Shown here in pieces: positions 11,644-32,362 of a DNA stretch of 64,000 bases; within the stretch, counting starts at the first letter, position 1; each line of letters opens with the position of its first letter. This DNA comes from Trifolium pratense (taxonomy: Eukaryota > Streptophyta > Magnoliopsida > Fabales > Fabaceae). Both the position numbers and the translations under genes were made by a program. The notes under the pieces were generated by a model, which searched no databases, was not told the DNA's origin, and saw only the letters and a program-made list of their open reading frames with translations. The DNA lies in assembly GCF_020283565.1 (NCBI RefSeq), contig NC_060063.1:41252856-41316855 (forward strand). The letters run 5' to 3'.

Positions 11644-11868
11644 ACTTTCTTTTGCACCACTAAGAAGCTCAAGAACTCAAATTTTGAACCCTCTAGATCT
11701 GATCCATATCCTAGCTCTACCAGACTACCACTACATGTGAAACTCCAATGCCAAGACAAACGAAACCCTTCTTTTGGATCTCAACAATATAAGTCGAAAG
11801 TTCTGTTTTGTTGATTTTTTTTTTAGTAAAACTTAATTTTGTTTCTTAAGAAGATTAAACAAGATTAT

Positions 11869-11979
11869 TATTATTTTTTTGACATAAACCAAATTAACTC
11901 ATTTCATTCATAACAATATATTCAATACAAGATGACATATGATCATGACAATGGAAACTAGCATATGACAATGACGCTC
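11869..11979 (-). mobile_element. Very short 5'-truncated LINE tail with 22-bp target-site duplication
   Basis: On the minus strand the insert ends GGTTTATGTC followed by poly-A. It is bracketed by 22-bp direct repeats (11847-11868 and 11980-12001), both opening TAAGAAGATTAA, with two mismatches. A long direct repeat with a poly-A side is the mark of L1-type target-primed reverse transcription. Only the last 100 bp or so of the LINE was copied. Confidence 0.65.
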
Positions 11980-12013
11980 TAAGAAGATTAAGCAAGACTA
12001 TAAAAATGCAACA

Positions 12014-12016
<3 letters not shown>

Positions 12017-12080
<64 letters not shown>
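12017..12080. repeat. (TA)n microsatellite, left of the 811-bp element
   Basis: About 32 TA units. It abuts exactly the first base of the element at 12081, and a second TA tract begins at the element's other end. Confidence 0.93.
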
Positions 12081-12083
<3 letters not shown>

Positions 12084-12888
12084 GGCACTTCAAGTGAGAG
12101 GAGTGCTTTATTGTGAGAGATGAGAGCACTAAATTATGGCCACTAGATTAAAATCAACGGTTTGTATATGTTTTCCACTAAAATGTGCATGTTTCAGCCA
12201 AAGCACACGAAACAAACTAACAAACGTTTGGACTTCATCCCTTTCCTCTAGCGCACACAGAGAAAACTCGTTCAATTCTCTCTTCCTCCGTTCACAATCA
12301 GATCATCATTCCATTAATCTTGAAAAGAAACATGGTTTAATTTTCATGAAAAAAATAAATAAACTATTATCCCAACTTCACTTTAGTGGTTGGATTAAAA
12401 AGGGTGCGACTCATTTTAATAGAAAATTTGAGTAGATTCAACCAAATACCTTGCCCAAGAATTGGAAAAGTCAAATTTGAAAAACAAGTGTATGAGTGGT
12501 ACAATGAAATAGGTGGTGGGTGAGGATCAGATCTAATCTAACAATAAAATTCCAATTGGTTCTTTGAATGTTTTCATAATTACCCTAGTTGAAAATATGT
12601 ATGTTTTAATTTTTAAATTTGGAAAAACAAATATACAGATCGTGGCTGGTGAATTTTCTGATGATTTAAGTTTGAGGTGGAAGGCAGTTTCAAACAATTA
12701 GTAATTGGAAGAGAAGGGGGAAATCGGAAGAGACGGGGAAGGAATGAAAGAAGAAGGAAATCAAAAAGAGATCACATGTGTTGTGCCTTTTTATCTTGAA
12801 TTTAATCTTGACCGTATATTTTGATCCAACAGTTGATATTATATCCTCTCATCTCTTACAATAAAGCACTCCTCTCACTTGAAGTGTC

Positions 12889-12891
<3 letters not shown>
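12081..12891. mobile_element. 811-bp inverted-repeat element inserted in a TA microsatellite
   Basis: The left end reads GGGGGCACTTCAAGTGAGAG and the right end is its inverse (CTCTCACTTGAAGTGTCCCC at 12872-12891). The terminal inverted repeats extend about 46 bp and include AGGAGTGCTTTATTGT. Both sides are long (TA)n tracts, so the insertion target was a TA repeat or TA dinucleotide; Micron-type elements of other plants show such a preference. The interior (GATCAGATCT-like and A-rich stretches) has a 99-aa open frame at 12136-12435 with no recognisable domain, which I do not call a gene. Confidence 0.75.

Positions 12892-12947
<56 letters not shown>
12892..12947. repeat. (TA)n microsatellite, right of the 811-bp element
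   Basis: About 28 TA units directly adjoining the end of the element, presumably once continuous with the tract at 12017-12080. Confidence 0.93.
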
Positions 12948-12952
<5 letters not shown>

Positions 12953-13138
12953 TTTTTATAGGGAATGAGTTATATGATTGAAGCATCATCTGTCCAATAA
13001 CTTAATACCATTATCCAAAAACTTAATATCATTATCGTGTCAACTAATTTTTAAAAAACTCAATCAAGCTATTCAAAAACATTTATTTTTTGTTTTTAAC
13101 AAATCAACGATGTCAACAAAAAAAAAACTCTCCTATTA

Positions 13139-13333
13139 TGGGCTCGTTTGTATTTGACTTATTTTTTAACTTATGAAAATAATTAATGCAAATAAATAAA
13201 ATTTTATGTTAATTTATAAGCTTCTATTAGTAAAAATTGTTTATATAAGTTATTTAAAAAACTTATAATATTGCATAAAAGTTTATTTATTTATTTATTT
13301 CGCATTAACTAAAAAATAAGTAAATCCAAACGC
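13139..13333. mobile_element. MITE with inverted termini (GCTCGTTTG type)
   Basis: The left end GGCTCGTTTGTATTTGACTT and the right end, whose complement reads GCGTTTGGATTTACTTATT, form an inverted pair sharing CTTATTTTTTA. The interior is AT-rich and non-coding. Flanks are too simple to read a target-site duplication, so the superfamily is open. A short (TA)n tract follows at 13337-13356. Confidence 0.5.
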
Positions 13334-13522
13334 ATCATATATATATATATATATATCCCTCCTATAAAAAAAAAGTGTCCACAAGTATTATTAGAGTCAA
13401 TATGACTATTTGGTAAACTTAAACTATAAACATAAACTATAAACAAGCTGATAGCCGTAAAACTACGGTAGCTTTTGTAATCATAAAATGACATAAAAGT
13501 ATATGTATTTATGTGAGTGAGT

Positions 13523-14097
13523 AGTGATGACAGTCAATTATATGATGTTTTAGTGTATGATTAAAGCTAAGTCAAGAACGATAAATTATACCGGAAGTTA
13601 GGGTGAGGACTAGTTGAGGCACACATGACAACTTTGCGAAGCAATTGAGCCTTAAGGGTAAGGATACCTAAGTATAAGTTACTACGAAAAAGTGGAACCG
13701 AATGGGGCGATGATACATATAAGCAGTAGAGGTAACCTAAACTAGGCTCTAACCAGTTTTTAATAGAAATAGGCGAAGAGTACTCCTGAACCTATTTTAT
13801 AAAGACTAATCCTAAGAGAGGGGAACAAAGGAAATTAACCATCAAGTAAGAGTAAGTGAGAGATTCGAAAACACTTAACCACCCCGCATGGACAGACACA
13901 CACCATTTTACTTTTCTAGTCATTTACTTTCCTGCTATTTACTTTTACCCGCACAACTATCTCTAAACAAACAAAGCGAATGCAAAACTATCTAATTCCT
14001 AAGCGAAACTAGTAATTTTGGCACAATCCCCGTGGAGAACGATAACTTATTACTTTATTACTTGGTTGCGATTCTGTGCACTTGTATTAAATAATAA
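13523..14097 (+). repeat. Dispersed repeat, shorter relative of the insert at 43140-44489
   Basis: It begins TGATGACAGTCAATTATATG and ends near GATTCTGTGCACTTG, with an inner stretch reading GGCACAATCCCCGTGGAGAA. The same words occur in reverse orientation in the 1.35-kb insert near 43-44.5 kb. It appears nested in an older AT-rich MITE-like sequence (about 13395-14225). The wording near the end recalls plant Ty3/gypsy elements, but no coding domain is left, so the class is inferred. Confidence 0.5.
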
Positions 14098-14524
14098 TGT
14101 TAAAATTGGAATAAAAGGTAAAAAATTATAAGTTAGTAAAAAAAGTTTATTTCCAAACACCTCTAATTTTATAAAACAAGCTTATAAACCGGTATAATAA
14201 ACTATTATAAGCTGACTTGTGCATGAGTTTTAGTGATATTTGGTAGAAAAAAATAGTCTTGTAAGAAAATTGAAGATAAATAAAATTTTAAGAATATTGC
14301 TTCTTCGGTTCTTCCACAGTGGTTGTGTTCTTCGTCCACTTTCACTCAAACGCGTATTTTTCATTTTTTTAATTTCAATTTTCACTTTTACAGTTTTAGT
14401 TTCCATCCAAACGCGCCACAACGATACAACCGAACAAGATCGCTTTCAACAACTCCTCATAATCTCCGCTAGATCGGAAAATCGCCACCGTCGCCTCAAC
14501 CACCACCACCACCATCGCACCGTC

Positions 14525-23662
<9,138 letters not shown>

Positions 23663-24399
23663 GAAAAGTGGGCTTGTGATCTTAACTGCCTCTCAATCTT
23701 GGTAAAGTATACATTTCAACTTTTTTCTTTGGGATATGAAACTTGCTCTCAGACCAAACCGACCCATTTGGCCGTGTTGGAAGACTGGCGCTGTTAGAAG
23801 ATATTTTGGTAGTTTCCCCTCTTACAGAACGTATCTGAATGCATGGCTTGGAAAGAAGAACATGTAGAGCTGTATTTTAATATATTCATTGTTTATTTCA
23901 AATTCCAAAAGTTTCCCTTTGTGAGAGTATTGTGTTTATATTTTTCATATTTGAGTTGTTGATTTTTAGTGCTAAGTGAGTGAACTCTGTTGAGACTGAG
24001 TAAATATAGGTTATACTTTACCTTTAATTAATGTGTAACTTTAATTTCCATGTGCTGTTTATGGATTATACGTTGTAATATGGCATCTCTCTTGCTTTCT
24101 TTTTTCCATCTCTCTTTCTCACTAAACAGGAACTGTTTTCTTATGAACTTCTTATTCAATTTTTTTCCCATCTCTTTAGGCCTCATAATCTTATACTAAG
24201 CTTATATATAAAAATACTCTTTAACATTTTTCGCCTTTGACTATAGAAATCAAATTACTTAAGCGTTTGCTAATAAACACTTGATTAAGCTTTCTATTCA
24301 AACATATCCAAAATATTGTAAATGCATGCCATTATGTTAAATATTTATTGGTCATTTCAAATTCCAAAGTTTCCCTTCGGATGCTTAGTATTATGTTTA
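23663..24399. other. SEC10 3' UTR and downstream spacer
   Basis: The first 250-300 bp after the SEC10 stop are probably its 3' UTR. The rest is AT-rich without coding sequence. Confidence 0.5.
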
Positions 24400-24584
24400 G
24401 GCAAATGCTAAATAGTGCCCCCGAGGCACTCTTTAAGCCCTTAAATAGTAAGCTTTTTATAGAATTTTTATCGGAATGCGTAAAGTTAACGCATTGGAAA
24501 TTGTAGTGTTTAACTTTTTGAATAAAAAGTTTCTTTAAATGGAATGCTTAAAGAGTGCCCCGGGGGCACTCGTTAGCAAGACCC
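24400..24584. mobile_element. Mutator-like MITE, 185 bp
   Basis: Inverted termini GGCAAATGCTAAATAGTGCC and, on the other strand at the right end, GGGTCTTGCTAACGAGTGCC, continuing through GCACTCTTTAAGC. The flanks TTATGTTTA (24391-24399) and GTTTGTTTA (24585-24593) match at 7 of 9 positions, consistent with an aged 9-bp duplication. The interior is non-coding. Confidence 0.6.
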
Positions 24585-25320
24585 GTTTGTTTATACTGTA
24601 TTTTTTATATGTTTTGACACACAATTGCTCAATTTTAATCCCATAAATTTCAATTCCCAAGTTTTATAAGTATTGATTTCAAGCCTCCAAGTTTTATAAT
24701 TGTTTGATTTTGGCCCTTCAAGTTTTAATGGTTTAATTTTGACACTCAAATTTTTCCAATTGACACTCATCTTTTATAGGTTTGTTCATAAAATTTAGTC
24801 TCAAATATCTATATGTCATGATTTGATTTGATGCATGTGTAAACTAATTTTACACAATCGGTGTATATAAATTAAATCATATTATCATTTTATTTTCAAT
24901 TCAAAAATTTAAGAGAAAAAGTAATATGTACAGACAGTGTAAAATAATTTTGCACCGTTAACCAATAGCCCTCATGTTTTCTGCCACATCACTCAACTTT
25001 CTTAATATGACATGACAAATTAATAGTTTGTCTTGGATGATCAACTAATTTACACTGTCAATACATTTTTTTTTACGATACTGTAAATACATCTCTATTA
25101 AACTGAAAATTTAAAATCACATATTTCATAGTATGCATGTGATATGTGTGTGTGTCGGTGTAAATATTTTAAATGCTCTTGAACCGTCATGCCATTTAAA
25201 GAGGATCATTTTCCTGTCAACTTTTGTAATAATAGCAAAATGTAGTTACATATAAAGTGGAAGAAAATAATTCTTTTAGCAATAATTTTACCCGCAATAA
25301 AATTTCTAAATTATACTAAG

Positions 25321-25727
25321 GCAAATTCTATGGTACATATGCTAATTTCTAATGTACCGGTACATTGGATAATTAAATTAATAGGTAAATGAATATTTTT
25401 TAAAGTAAATTAATTCTCTTATCATTAAAATAATTATAGCAACTAAATATTTTTCATCAAAACTGTCAAAAATATAAAATTCGATATTTTTTGAATTTTT
25501 ATTCATCATAATAGTCAATATTGAATTTTTTAGAAAACAAATATTAGAAAAATTCGTATAATGCTTATAAACAATAAAATTGTGTTTTTTCTTGTGAAAT
25601 TATTATTTCTAAAATACAATAATCGGCTAATAGTTTTTTAGTTCATAAAAATAATCGCTAATTTATCAATTTACCGACCTGATGTACCGGTACATTCAAA
25701 TTATTCGAATGTACCGTAGAAGCTCCC
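25321..25727. mobile_element. MITE with inverted termini around GTACCGGTACAT
   Basis: The left end carries GGCAAATTCTATGGTACAT and then ATGTACCGGTACATT. The right end, read on the other strand, gives GGGAGCTTCTACGGTACATT and then ATGTACCGGTACATC. Each arm is about 46 bp. No clear target-site duplication is visible. The 400-bp body is AT-rich without coding content. Confidence 0.65.
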
Positions 25728-26930
25728 AATTAATTCACAAAATCTATCAAGGCTAGGAAATGGGGAAATTAGTAACAAAATTAAATAAAATATTGACTCT
25801 ATAAAATAAAGTTTGTTACCTATAAAAAAACTTCATGATTAATTGCTTCATTTACTCAATCAAACAAAACCAAAGTTAATCATCATATATACATATTGAT
25901 GAACAAGTAATATAGTGGAAGTGTTTTATCTCTTCTTCCCTTTTATTGCATACAGATCCAAAATATGGTATGCTTTCACTATCATATGGATGAGATTAAA
26001 GTTAACTTTTGCTATTGTCTCCAATATGAAAATATAGTGCACAAAAGTTATGTTTCTACCTTATTTCATTTTTTCAAATGTATAAAGTCATTGACTTTTT
26101 TCACAAATTATAAACTATTGTTCTAGTTATAGGAAAAATGGAGCGACACAAAATTTATGATAGAACCAAGCTAAATATGATCTAATCTAATTCTAATCAC
26201 ACTTGGTGGTTAGGATAAGAGATTTAAGTAATGAAATAAAACAAAGGAGAGTATGATCTCAACCACCTATCATAACTAACATGAAATTTGGCGTGTTTGT
26301 TCAGCAACACGAATTTCCTGCACACTGTAAGAGACATTGTGATCGTTGGTCGATATTAAATATTTAATATCGACAAACGATAAATATTAATGGTTTACAT
26401 TTCAAACATATTTTGATTACTTTTAAAAAAAAAATGCTATTATTGAACTCGGGATCTCATAAGGTCAGTCACAAATCTCCGACTGCATTGCATGGAGTTA
26501 GTGAGTGCAGACAATCTGCATTCCTTGGTTTAGTATGTATGTCCAATTCATAGAGGGATATGATATGAACAAAAAAAAGTTAAACAAACAAATACTTCGT
26601 TCTATATTTGTTAATTAGTTGCCACGATTTGTTGCAAACGTTGAATGTTTTTAGTTTGGTTCAGTTAGGATATACGATCATCCCTCTGATCTTAAGTATT
26701 TAACCCTATTTTTAAGTCAGATTCATCAACTTTCTTTTATTCATTTTTGCTTATAATTAATATTAGAATAAATATTCATATTTGTGTTCGAAAATATTTA
26801 ATCAGATTGTTTAGTAAAAACGAGGGGGGCTTTTCTCTGCTGTAAAGTCCAATTATTTTTGCAAATGCTAGAGTTATTTATGTTGTTCAAACTATATATA
26901 CTTCAACATATAAAAAGTTTTATCGTACAC
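25728..26930. other. AT-rich spacer with one near-perfect palindrome
   Basis: No gene is seen. At 26342-26381 a 40-bp palindrome centres on ATATTAAATATTTAATAT, with GATCGTTGGTCG on one side and CGACAAACGAT on the other; only one base pair of the stem mismatches. A short stretch near 26440-26530 has genic-looking base content but no open frame of note. Confidence 0.55.
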
Positions 26931-26933
26931 AAA

Positions 26934-27058
26934 TCATAGCTCAACGGGCAGAAATGCCAAAATAGCTAATGACGGACGTCAGGATTGGGGTTCGAACCTT
27001 GACCACTTCATTCTGTGTGTGTGAGTTTTCAATGACTTTTCCATTTCGTCTATTAAAA
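26934..27058 (+). mobile_element. tRNA-derived SINE, second family
   Basis: A box CATAGCTCAACGGGCAGA, B box GGGGTTCGAACCTTGA about 45 bp later, then a body of unrelated sequence ending TCTATTAAAAAAAAC. The order head, body, poly-A on the plus strand fits a pol III SINE. The head differs from the SINE family at 7590 and 35480. Confidence 0.6.
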
Positions 27059-27415
27059 AAAACATGCAAAAAGATTTAGAAAAATAACATAAATATGTGG
27101 CAAAATTAATTTAAAAAAAAAGAAAGAAAGATCGCACATGGATGATGGATCCCATCGCGAAGGAAAAATAAGATTTTTGAAAAAATGACAATGTTAAAGA
27201 CAAAAGTCACAACAACATATCTAGATTGATTAGTTCTTTCCAAAGGAGTAAAATGCGGTTAAAAGGCTCGTGGATGCTAAGTTTTGAAATTTGGATTGAC
27301 TTATAAGGGCCAAATTTTATAGAGATTTCTTTTTGTCATCCTACCAGTTACTTGCGCGTTCTATAAGTTTTTTATTTTACCATTCCGCTATTTAAGTAGT
27401 AGATATGTAACCAAA

Positions 27416-27739
27416 ATTTTTATAACATCCGCTAATTAAATGGCGGACATTATAAAAATTTTGGTAAGGTATTTTTTACTCAAAAAAATCTCATTTTTAT
27501 AACGTCTAATACTTAAGTATCGGAAAGAATTCTGAATGGTGCAATGAAAGTCTCACATTTAAAGTAAAACTTTCATATATAAAGAAAATGTCTCATATTT
27601 AAAGGACAACTTTCATATATAAAGCAAAAAGTCTCACGTTTGAAGTACAACTTTCATATATAGTTAAAATATTACAAAAGTTATAAATATGAGAAATTTT
27701 ATAACATCCGCTACTTAAGTATAGGACGTTATAAAAATC
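27416..27739. repeat. Hairpins flanking a three-copy tandem array
   Basis: Two related imperfect hairpins (27416-27463 and 27693-27739), each reading TTATAACATCCGCTA on one arm and a TATAAAAAT-ending complement on the other, bracket three copies of a unit of about 40 bp (starts 27550, 27590, 27631). The units contain GTCTCA, ATTTAAAG and CTTTCATATATA. Nothing codes here. Confidence 0.65.
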
Positions 27740-28202
27740 TCGGTAGAGTGTGGGATCTCAACTGATTCAAAAACTAAGAAATTTTAACACGTTCGTCACT
27801 TAAATGTCAGACAGTATTCCGAGCACTATATCTGAACATTGACTTTTTACACCATTGGCTATCCCCTGACATTTTTAATGATTTCCTCGGTATTTTTGCT
27901 CTTTTTTTTTTCTCTAATGTATTAGATGAACTTGTCTAGGTTTGTTCTACTAATGATATTTTATAGGTGGAATCAATTATATGAGTCTTATTCAAGATCA
28001 TCTTCCTTGCAGAGAGGTTGGGGTTGTTCCTTTGGAGTATGATTAATAATTTACATTCTAGCTTCTTCTAAGGCATTCCGAGAAAAAAAATTATAAAGTT
28101 AAAGGAACATTCCGAAACATGCAAGTGCCAGATATGTCATAAAAAAAGAGTCTATGAAGATCTCTAGGAGGAGTCTCCAAAACATGCAAATCAAAAGAGT
28201 TT

Positions 28203-28590
28203 AAAGATAGACTAAAGTTAGTTAGCCAATCAGCTGATTTGTTTCCTTCACGCCAAGTATGGTTGATATGAACCTACCAGTTCATATTTTTTAGATCACG
28301 AATACGTCGAACCAAGGTAAGAATGTTTACATTAATGGTCCAGTTTCCTGTTACCATATCGACTAACACCTTTGAGTCACTATCAACTTGAATGTGTGTA
28401 ATTTCTTGTCTTATAGCCAAATTCATACTAAGATACACGCTCGACATTTCTGCATGGAGTGCATCACAAGTTCCAAATTTGTGGACATAACTAACTAGAC
28501 AAACACCGCTATTATCTCAGAGAAGAACTCCACAACGTGAAAGGTTAACTGAACTTTTGTGTGTGCCATCACAATCGAGCTTGACTCACT
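28203..28590 (-). pseudogene. RNase H-like domain remnant of a LINE-type retroelement
   Basis: The minus-strand translation gives KLDCDGTHKSS near the start, HAEMSSVYLSMNLAI in the middle, IQVDSDSKVLVDM, and WREGNKSADWLTNF at the end. These are the ordered RNase H motifs with acidic residues D, E, D and a final D, as in plant RVT_3 domains. At least two in-frame stops break it, and no reverse transcriptase is attached, so it is dead. Confidence 0.75.
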
Positions 28591-28629
28591 TTAACCATAA
28601 ATATTTATCCTTCAATCATCAAATCATTT

Positions 28630-28766
28630 TACTCCCTCCGATTTTAAATATAAGCAAAAAAGCAACTTTGTACGTTCATTGAATAAAACATGTATTTGAA
28701 CCACATGTTTTATTCAATAAACCTAAAAAGTTTTTTTTTCTTCTTTATATGCAAAACCGGAGTAGT
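28630..28766. mobile_element. Stowaway MITE
   Basis: The left end TACTCCCTCCGATTTTAAAT and the right end, whose complement reads TACTACTCCGGTTTTGCAT, form inverted termini of the classical CTCCCTCCG type. The inner arms share TTCATTGAATAAAACATG and its complement. Confidence 0.75.
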
Positions 28767-30460
28767 ATTACTTCTAGTTAAATGTACTTCAAATTATATA
28801 TTCCTCATAGATTTATGTAGTTACATTTTTTTTTTTTCTTTTTCTGATATACCTTCAAAATTTCCACAAAGTTTATTAAACTTCCTAGTTCCTATAAGTT
28901 TACGTTAAATGAATTATTATGAATTAAAAATAATAGTGTATGCCCTATCAATATTCTATGCAAAAATATATTTATATACAAGCAAATAAAGCGGTTGCTA
29001 GTTGCTACTGTCTCATACTCTCATTTTATTATTTAACAGAATGTGATATTCTTTTCTTCTTTTTTTTTGACGAAAAAATGTGATATTCTTAGAATAAAAA
29101 AAAAAAGTGATATTCTTATCCTAATCCCACAACAAGCACAATCTAATTTAAAATTGTTTGTATTCATAATAAAGATAGCAATTTTATTCTAGCATGTTAC
29201 TAGAGGAATTTCATACACACACGGTTGGTGGTTACATATCAAAAGATGAAAAAGTTTCAACAATATTAATTGTTAAAGATGACAATAATTCGTTGATTAA
29301 TCTCAATTAACGAGCAAAAAAAGGTGAAGATTAAAATAATGCAACTTGAGTTGAATATTATCTTTACACATAAACAAAACTAAAACAAATAATTATGAAA
29401 GATTAAAATAATGCTTTTCTTGACCTTGTTTTGGCCCGTGATTCTACAAACTTTCTCACGGTTTTGCTTTATTTTTCTTTAAATAAATACTTTATACTAA
29501 TTTAAATCAGAGATATATATTCTTCCAGCAGTTCAAAAAATTATTGTCAGTATTAAACACCATACATAATAATCTCTCTAACCATAGGTGGTTGATGAAG
29601 GTGTAAGTTTAGAGTAGTGGAGATTCGATAGTTGTCTTACAGCAGTAGCGGAAGTAAGGTGGAAAGATCTTTGATTAAGAGGATTTACCACTTACTCAAT
29701 TTACGGTGAAAAGTTGATCAGTGCGCTTTATCGTGAAGTTAATCAATATGTAGATACATTAATAAATAGAATTGATCAGTGCGCTTTAATTGGAGATTTT
29801 TTTTTTTTTTTTTAGTTTTGTTGAAAAATTTGTGAGGCATATATACAAGGTTTCAAGGACTAAGGTGGATTGTCTCCACCAATCGAATTTTTTCATGCGC
29901 AAGAGACAATGTTTAAAGTCGTGATATTATTTCTTATGCATTTTTTAATTTTTTTAATTTAGTATTGAGTTGTATTTTGAATATTGTTTGAAGGCACTCA
30001 CCCAAAAGTTGCCCCAATATTATATTTTGAGAGCAATTTAAATCCAATTATCAAAAGGAGGTAACTACAATATTATAGATGAATAGAAAAGTGGTAAGAA
30101 AAATTGAAAACAGGAAAGAGACTTTAGTTAATTTAAAATATGAATTCAATCTCCATGATCCAAGGAGAGGTTCCTATTTGCCAACCTTTACTTTGTTCCT
30201 TCATTTCAAGGACAGCTAAGTTATCAAAATATTAAAATCCCTTACTCAAAAAATTGTATTAAAATCTCCATCTCCTCTGTATTTTTGTCTTATTTGTTGT
30301 TTTCTTAATTCAAAATACCTTATACAAAATTAATAACCAAAAAGGGAAATTAATATTACACAAGGTCAAAAAAAATATCAATTAAGAGAAAGATACCTGA
30401 GAAAGAAAAAAAAACGGAAATTTTCCGGACTAAAATTTTTCATAGAAGTCTCGCACTTAA
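28767..30460. other. AT-rich spacer, nothing recognised
   Basis: I see no coding frame of substance and no clear element ends. Several poly-A/T runs occur. The phrase ATTGATCAGTGCGCTTTA appears twice (about 29713-29732 and 29771-29790), a short local duplication. Confidence 0.5.
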
Positions 30461-30852
30461 GTTCTGTTTAGTAAAAAAAAATTATAAGTTAACCGATTGT
30501 CAATGGTTGATATTTTATAGCTGAAAAATTAATATAATGAAATTAAAGTGTTTAATAAATTTAACTGTTGGAAATACAAAACGACATAAAATTACATGGT
30601 TAGTAGGTAGTTATTATATTTTAAAAAAAAATAAAGAAATAATAAATGAAAATAATAAGAGTAAAATTGGAATAAAATGTAAAAAACTATAAACTATATA
30701 AGTTCATACGCTACTTGAAATAACATATCAAAAAACGATATAAGGTAATTAAATAAGTTTGTTATCAAACACATAAAGTTTTATTAAACAAACTTATAAA
30801 TTAGTCCCAATAAGCTATAAGTCAGCTTATTAGACTTACCAACCAGAGCCTT
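30461..30852. mobile_element. MITE with TTTGGTAA-type inverted termini
   Basis: The left end AAGTTCTGTTTAGTAAA and the right end TTACCAACCAGAGCCTTTA are rough inverted complements of a GGCTCTGTTTGGTAA-like terminus. Words such as TAAAATTGGAATAAAATG and ATAAGCTATAAG are shared with the elements at 13.4-14.2 kb and 55.3-55.65 kb, marking one dispersed family. Confidence 0.5.
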
Positions 30853-31018
30853 TAGGCAAATCAGTGTTATTATCGTAAGATTAGATTTTTTTTTGTTACC
30901 AATAACATCATGATTTTGTTGTTGGTATGATCCAGATAATATCTACGGTAAAAATTGATCTTTTAAATCAAATGAGACTATATATAGGGACAAAGTTTCC
31001 CTCAAAATATTTAGGGTA

Positions 31019-31374
31019 GGGTAATGCAACAGTGGACCACTTTCACTATGGACAAGTGATCTACCGAATATGAATTTTACAAAATTTACTATTGGATTGA
31101 AAGTTTATATCGTATAGATCATCCATAAATTTTTTAATTTTTTTTTTTAAAATCATTTGATGTGTTATTGAGACCTATCAAGATTTACGTTATTTAATAA
31201 ACCGTTAATCTTGATGTGTGCCTCAATAACATATCAAATAATTTTCAATTTTTCTAAATTTTTCTATGAATGATCTATATAATCTAAATTTTCATTCCAA
31301 CGATAAATTTTATAAAATTCGTATTCGTTATAATGTTATTCGTGACTGATCTACCATGGACCACGAATTTACCA
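31019..31374. mobile_element. Foldback MITE, about 355 bp
   Basis: Almost the whole element is an inverted repeat. The left arm has GTGGACCACTTTC, TGATCTACCGAATA and GAATTTTACAAAATTTA; the right arm carries their complements (TGATCTACCATGGACCAC, TTTATAAAATTCGTATTC), with a middle sharing TTGAT(A/G)TGTTATTGAG. Arms are about 150 bp with scattered mismatches. If transcribed, it would fold into a long hairpin. Confidence 0.7.
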
Positions 31375-32269
31375 AATATATAATGATATATTTTTAAGAC
31401 TGAATTCGAATTCAAAATTTTGATTAAATCGACAAAAACTAAAATATTTCATCCTAACACTATTGAATACGAAAATCATTATCATAAGAAGGATGATACT
31501 ATATATTTAACTATTTAATCTCAAACCTCAATTGTCACCGACAATAATTTATGCTATCACTTTCAATTGTAGTTGCACTAACAGGAAATCCAAATCTCAC
31601 TTGATGTGTTATACTAACTTAATTACTAACTGTTATACTTTTTAAGCTTAATTAGATTTTTAGTCCTTTAAATTTCTTTTTAAAAAACAATCTATTTAAA
31701 AAAATAAATAATAGATTTACAATAACAATCTAAAATTGTTTCATATTGTCATCCAATCTAATTCAATCATGTCAAAAGTAGATTATCTATTTTTCTTTTT
31801 GACAAGGTTAGATTATCTATTTTTGTTGACAGAAAAAACATAAACCTTATAATTTTAAGAAAAAGCAAACCTCTCATTCTCACACCACTTGCACTGATAG
31901 AACTAGCTAGCCTTTTTTAATTATGATTTTTCTAAATCCACATTATTCACATGTTATTCCATTACTTATCATAGTACACATTGCACAGTAAAATGTAAAC
32001 TTTTTATATATAAAAAAACATTTTCAATTAAAAATTTATTATAATTAATTAATTGATATCAATGATTAATCTTCGTCGAAAAACTGTAAAATACACTAGG
32101 TGATTTTTTTTTTCTTCTAACCGAATTTTCTCTATACACAATATTAAAAGATCGATGCTCTAACCACTTGCTTGAAGATTCATAACCCAAATTACTAATT
32201 CATTATTTATATGATTAATTAATATATTAATCAACAACAATTGTACAATTATTATTCTAATTCCAACAA

Positions 32270-32277
32270 TATAAATA
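32270..32277 (+). promoter_or_regulatory. TATA box of the AtPME3-like gene
   Basis: TATAAATA 93 bp before the ATG. A start about 30 bp downstream would leave a 5' UTR of about 60 nt that is CT-rich (TTCTCCTTCTCCTTC). Confidence 0.6.
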
Positions 32278-32362
32278 ACTTGTTCTTCCCCTTTCTTTCT
32301 ACACCACACCTTTCTCCTTCTCCTTCATCTTCTTCTTCCAATACATTTCCTTACAAACCAAA

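Noticed and set aside
12136..12435. 99-aa frame inside the 811-bp element
   Set aside because: No domain or transposase-like motif and no codon pattern of a gene; the element appears non-autonomous.
14240..14524. N-terminal extension of SEC10 to an ATG at 14240
   Set aside because: The frame is open, but the extension has no family counterpart, contains hydrophobic low-complexity sequence, and lies where the leader and promoter should be. The start at 14525 matches the family length.
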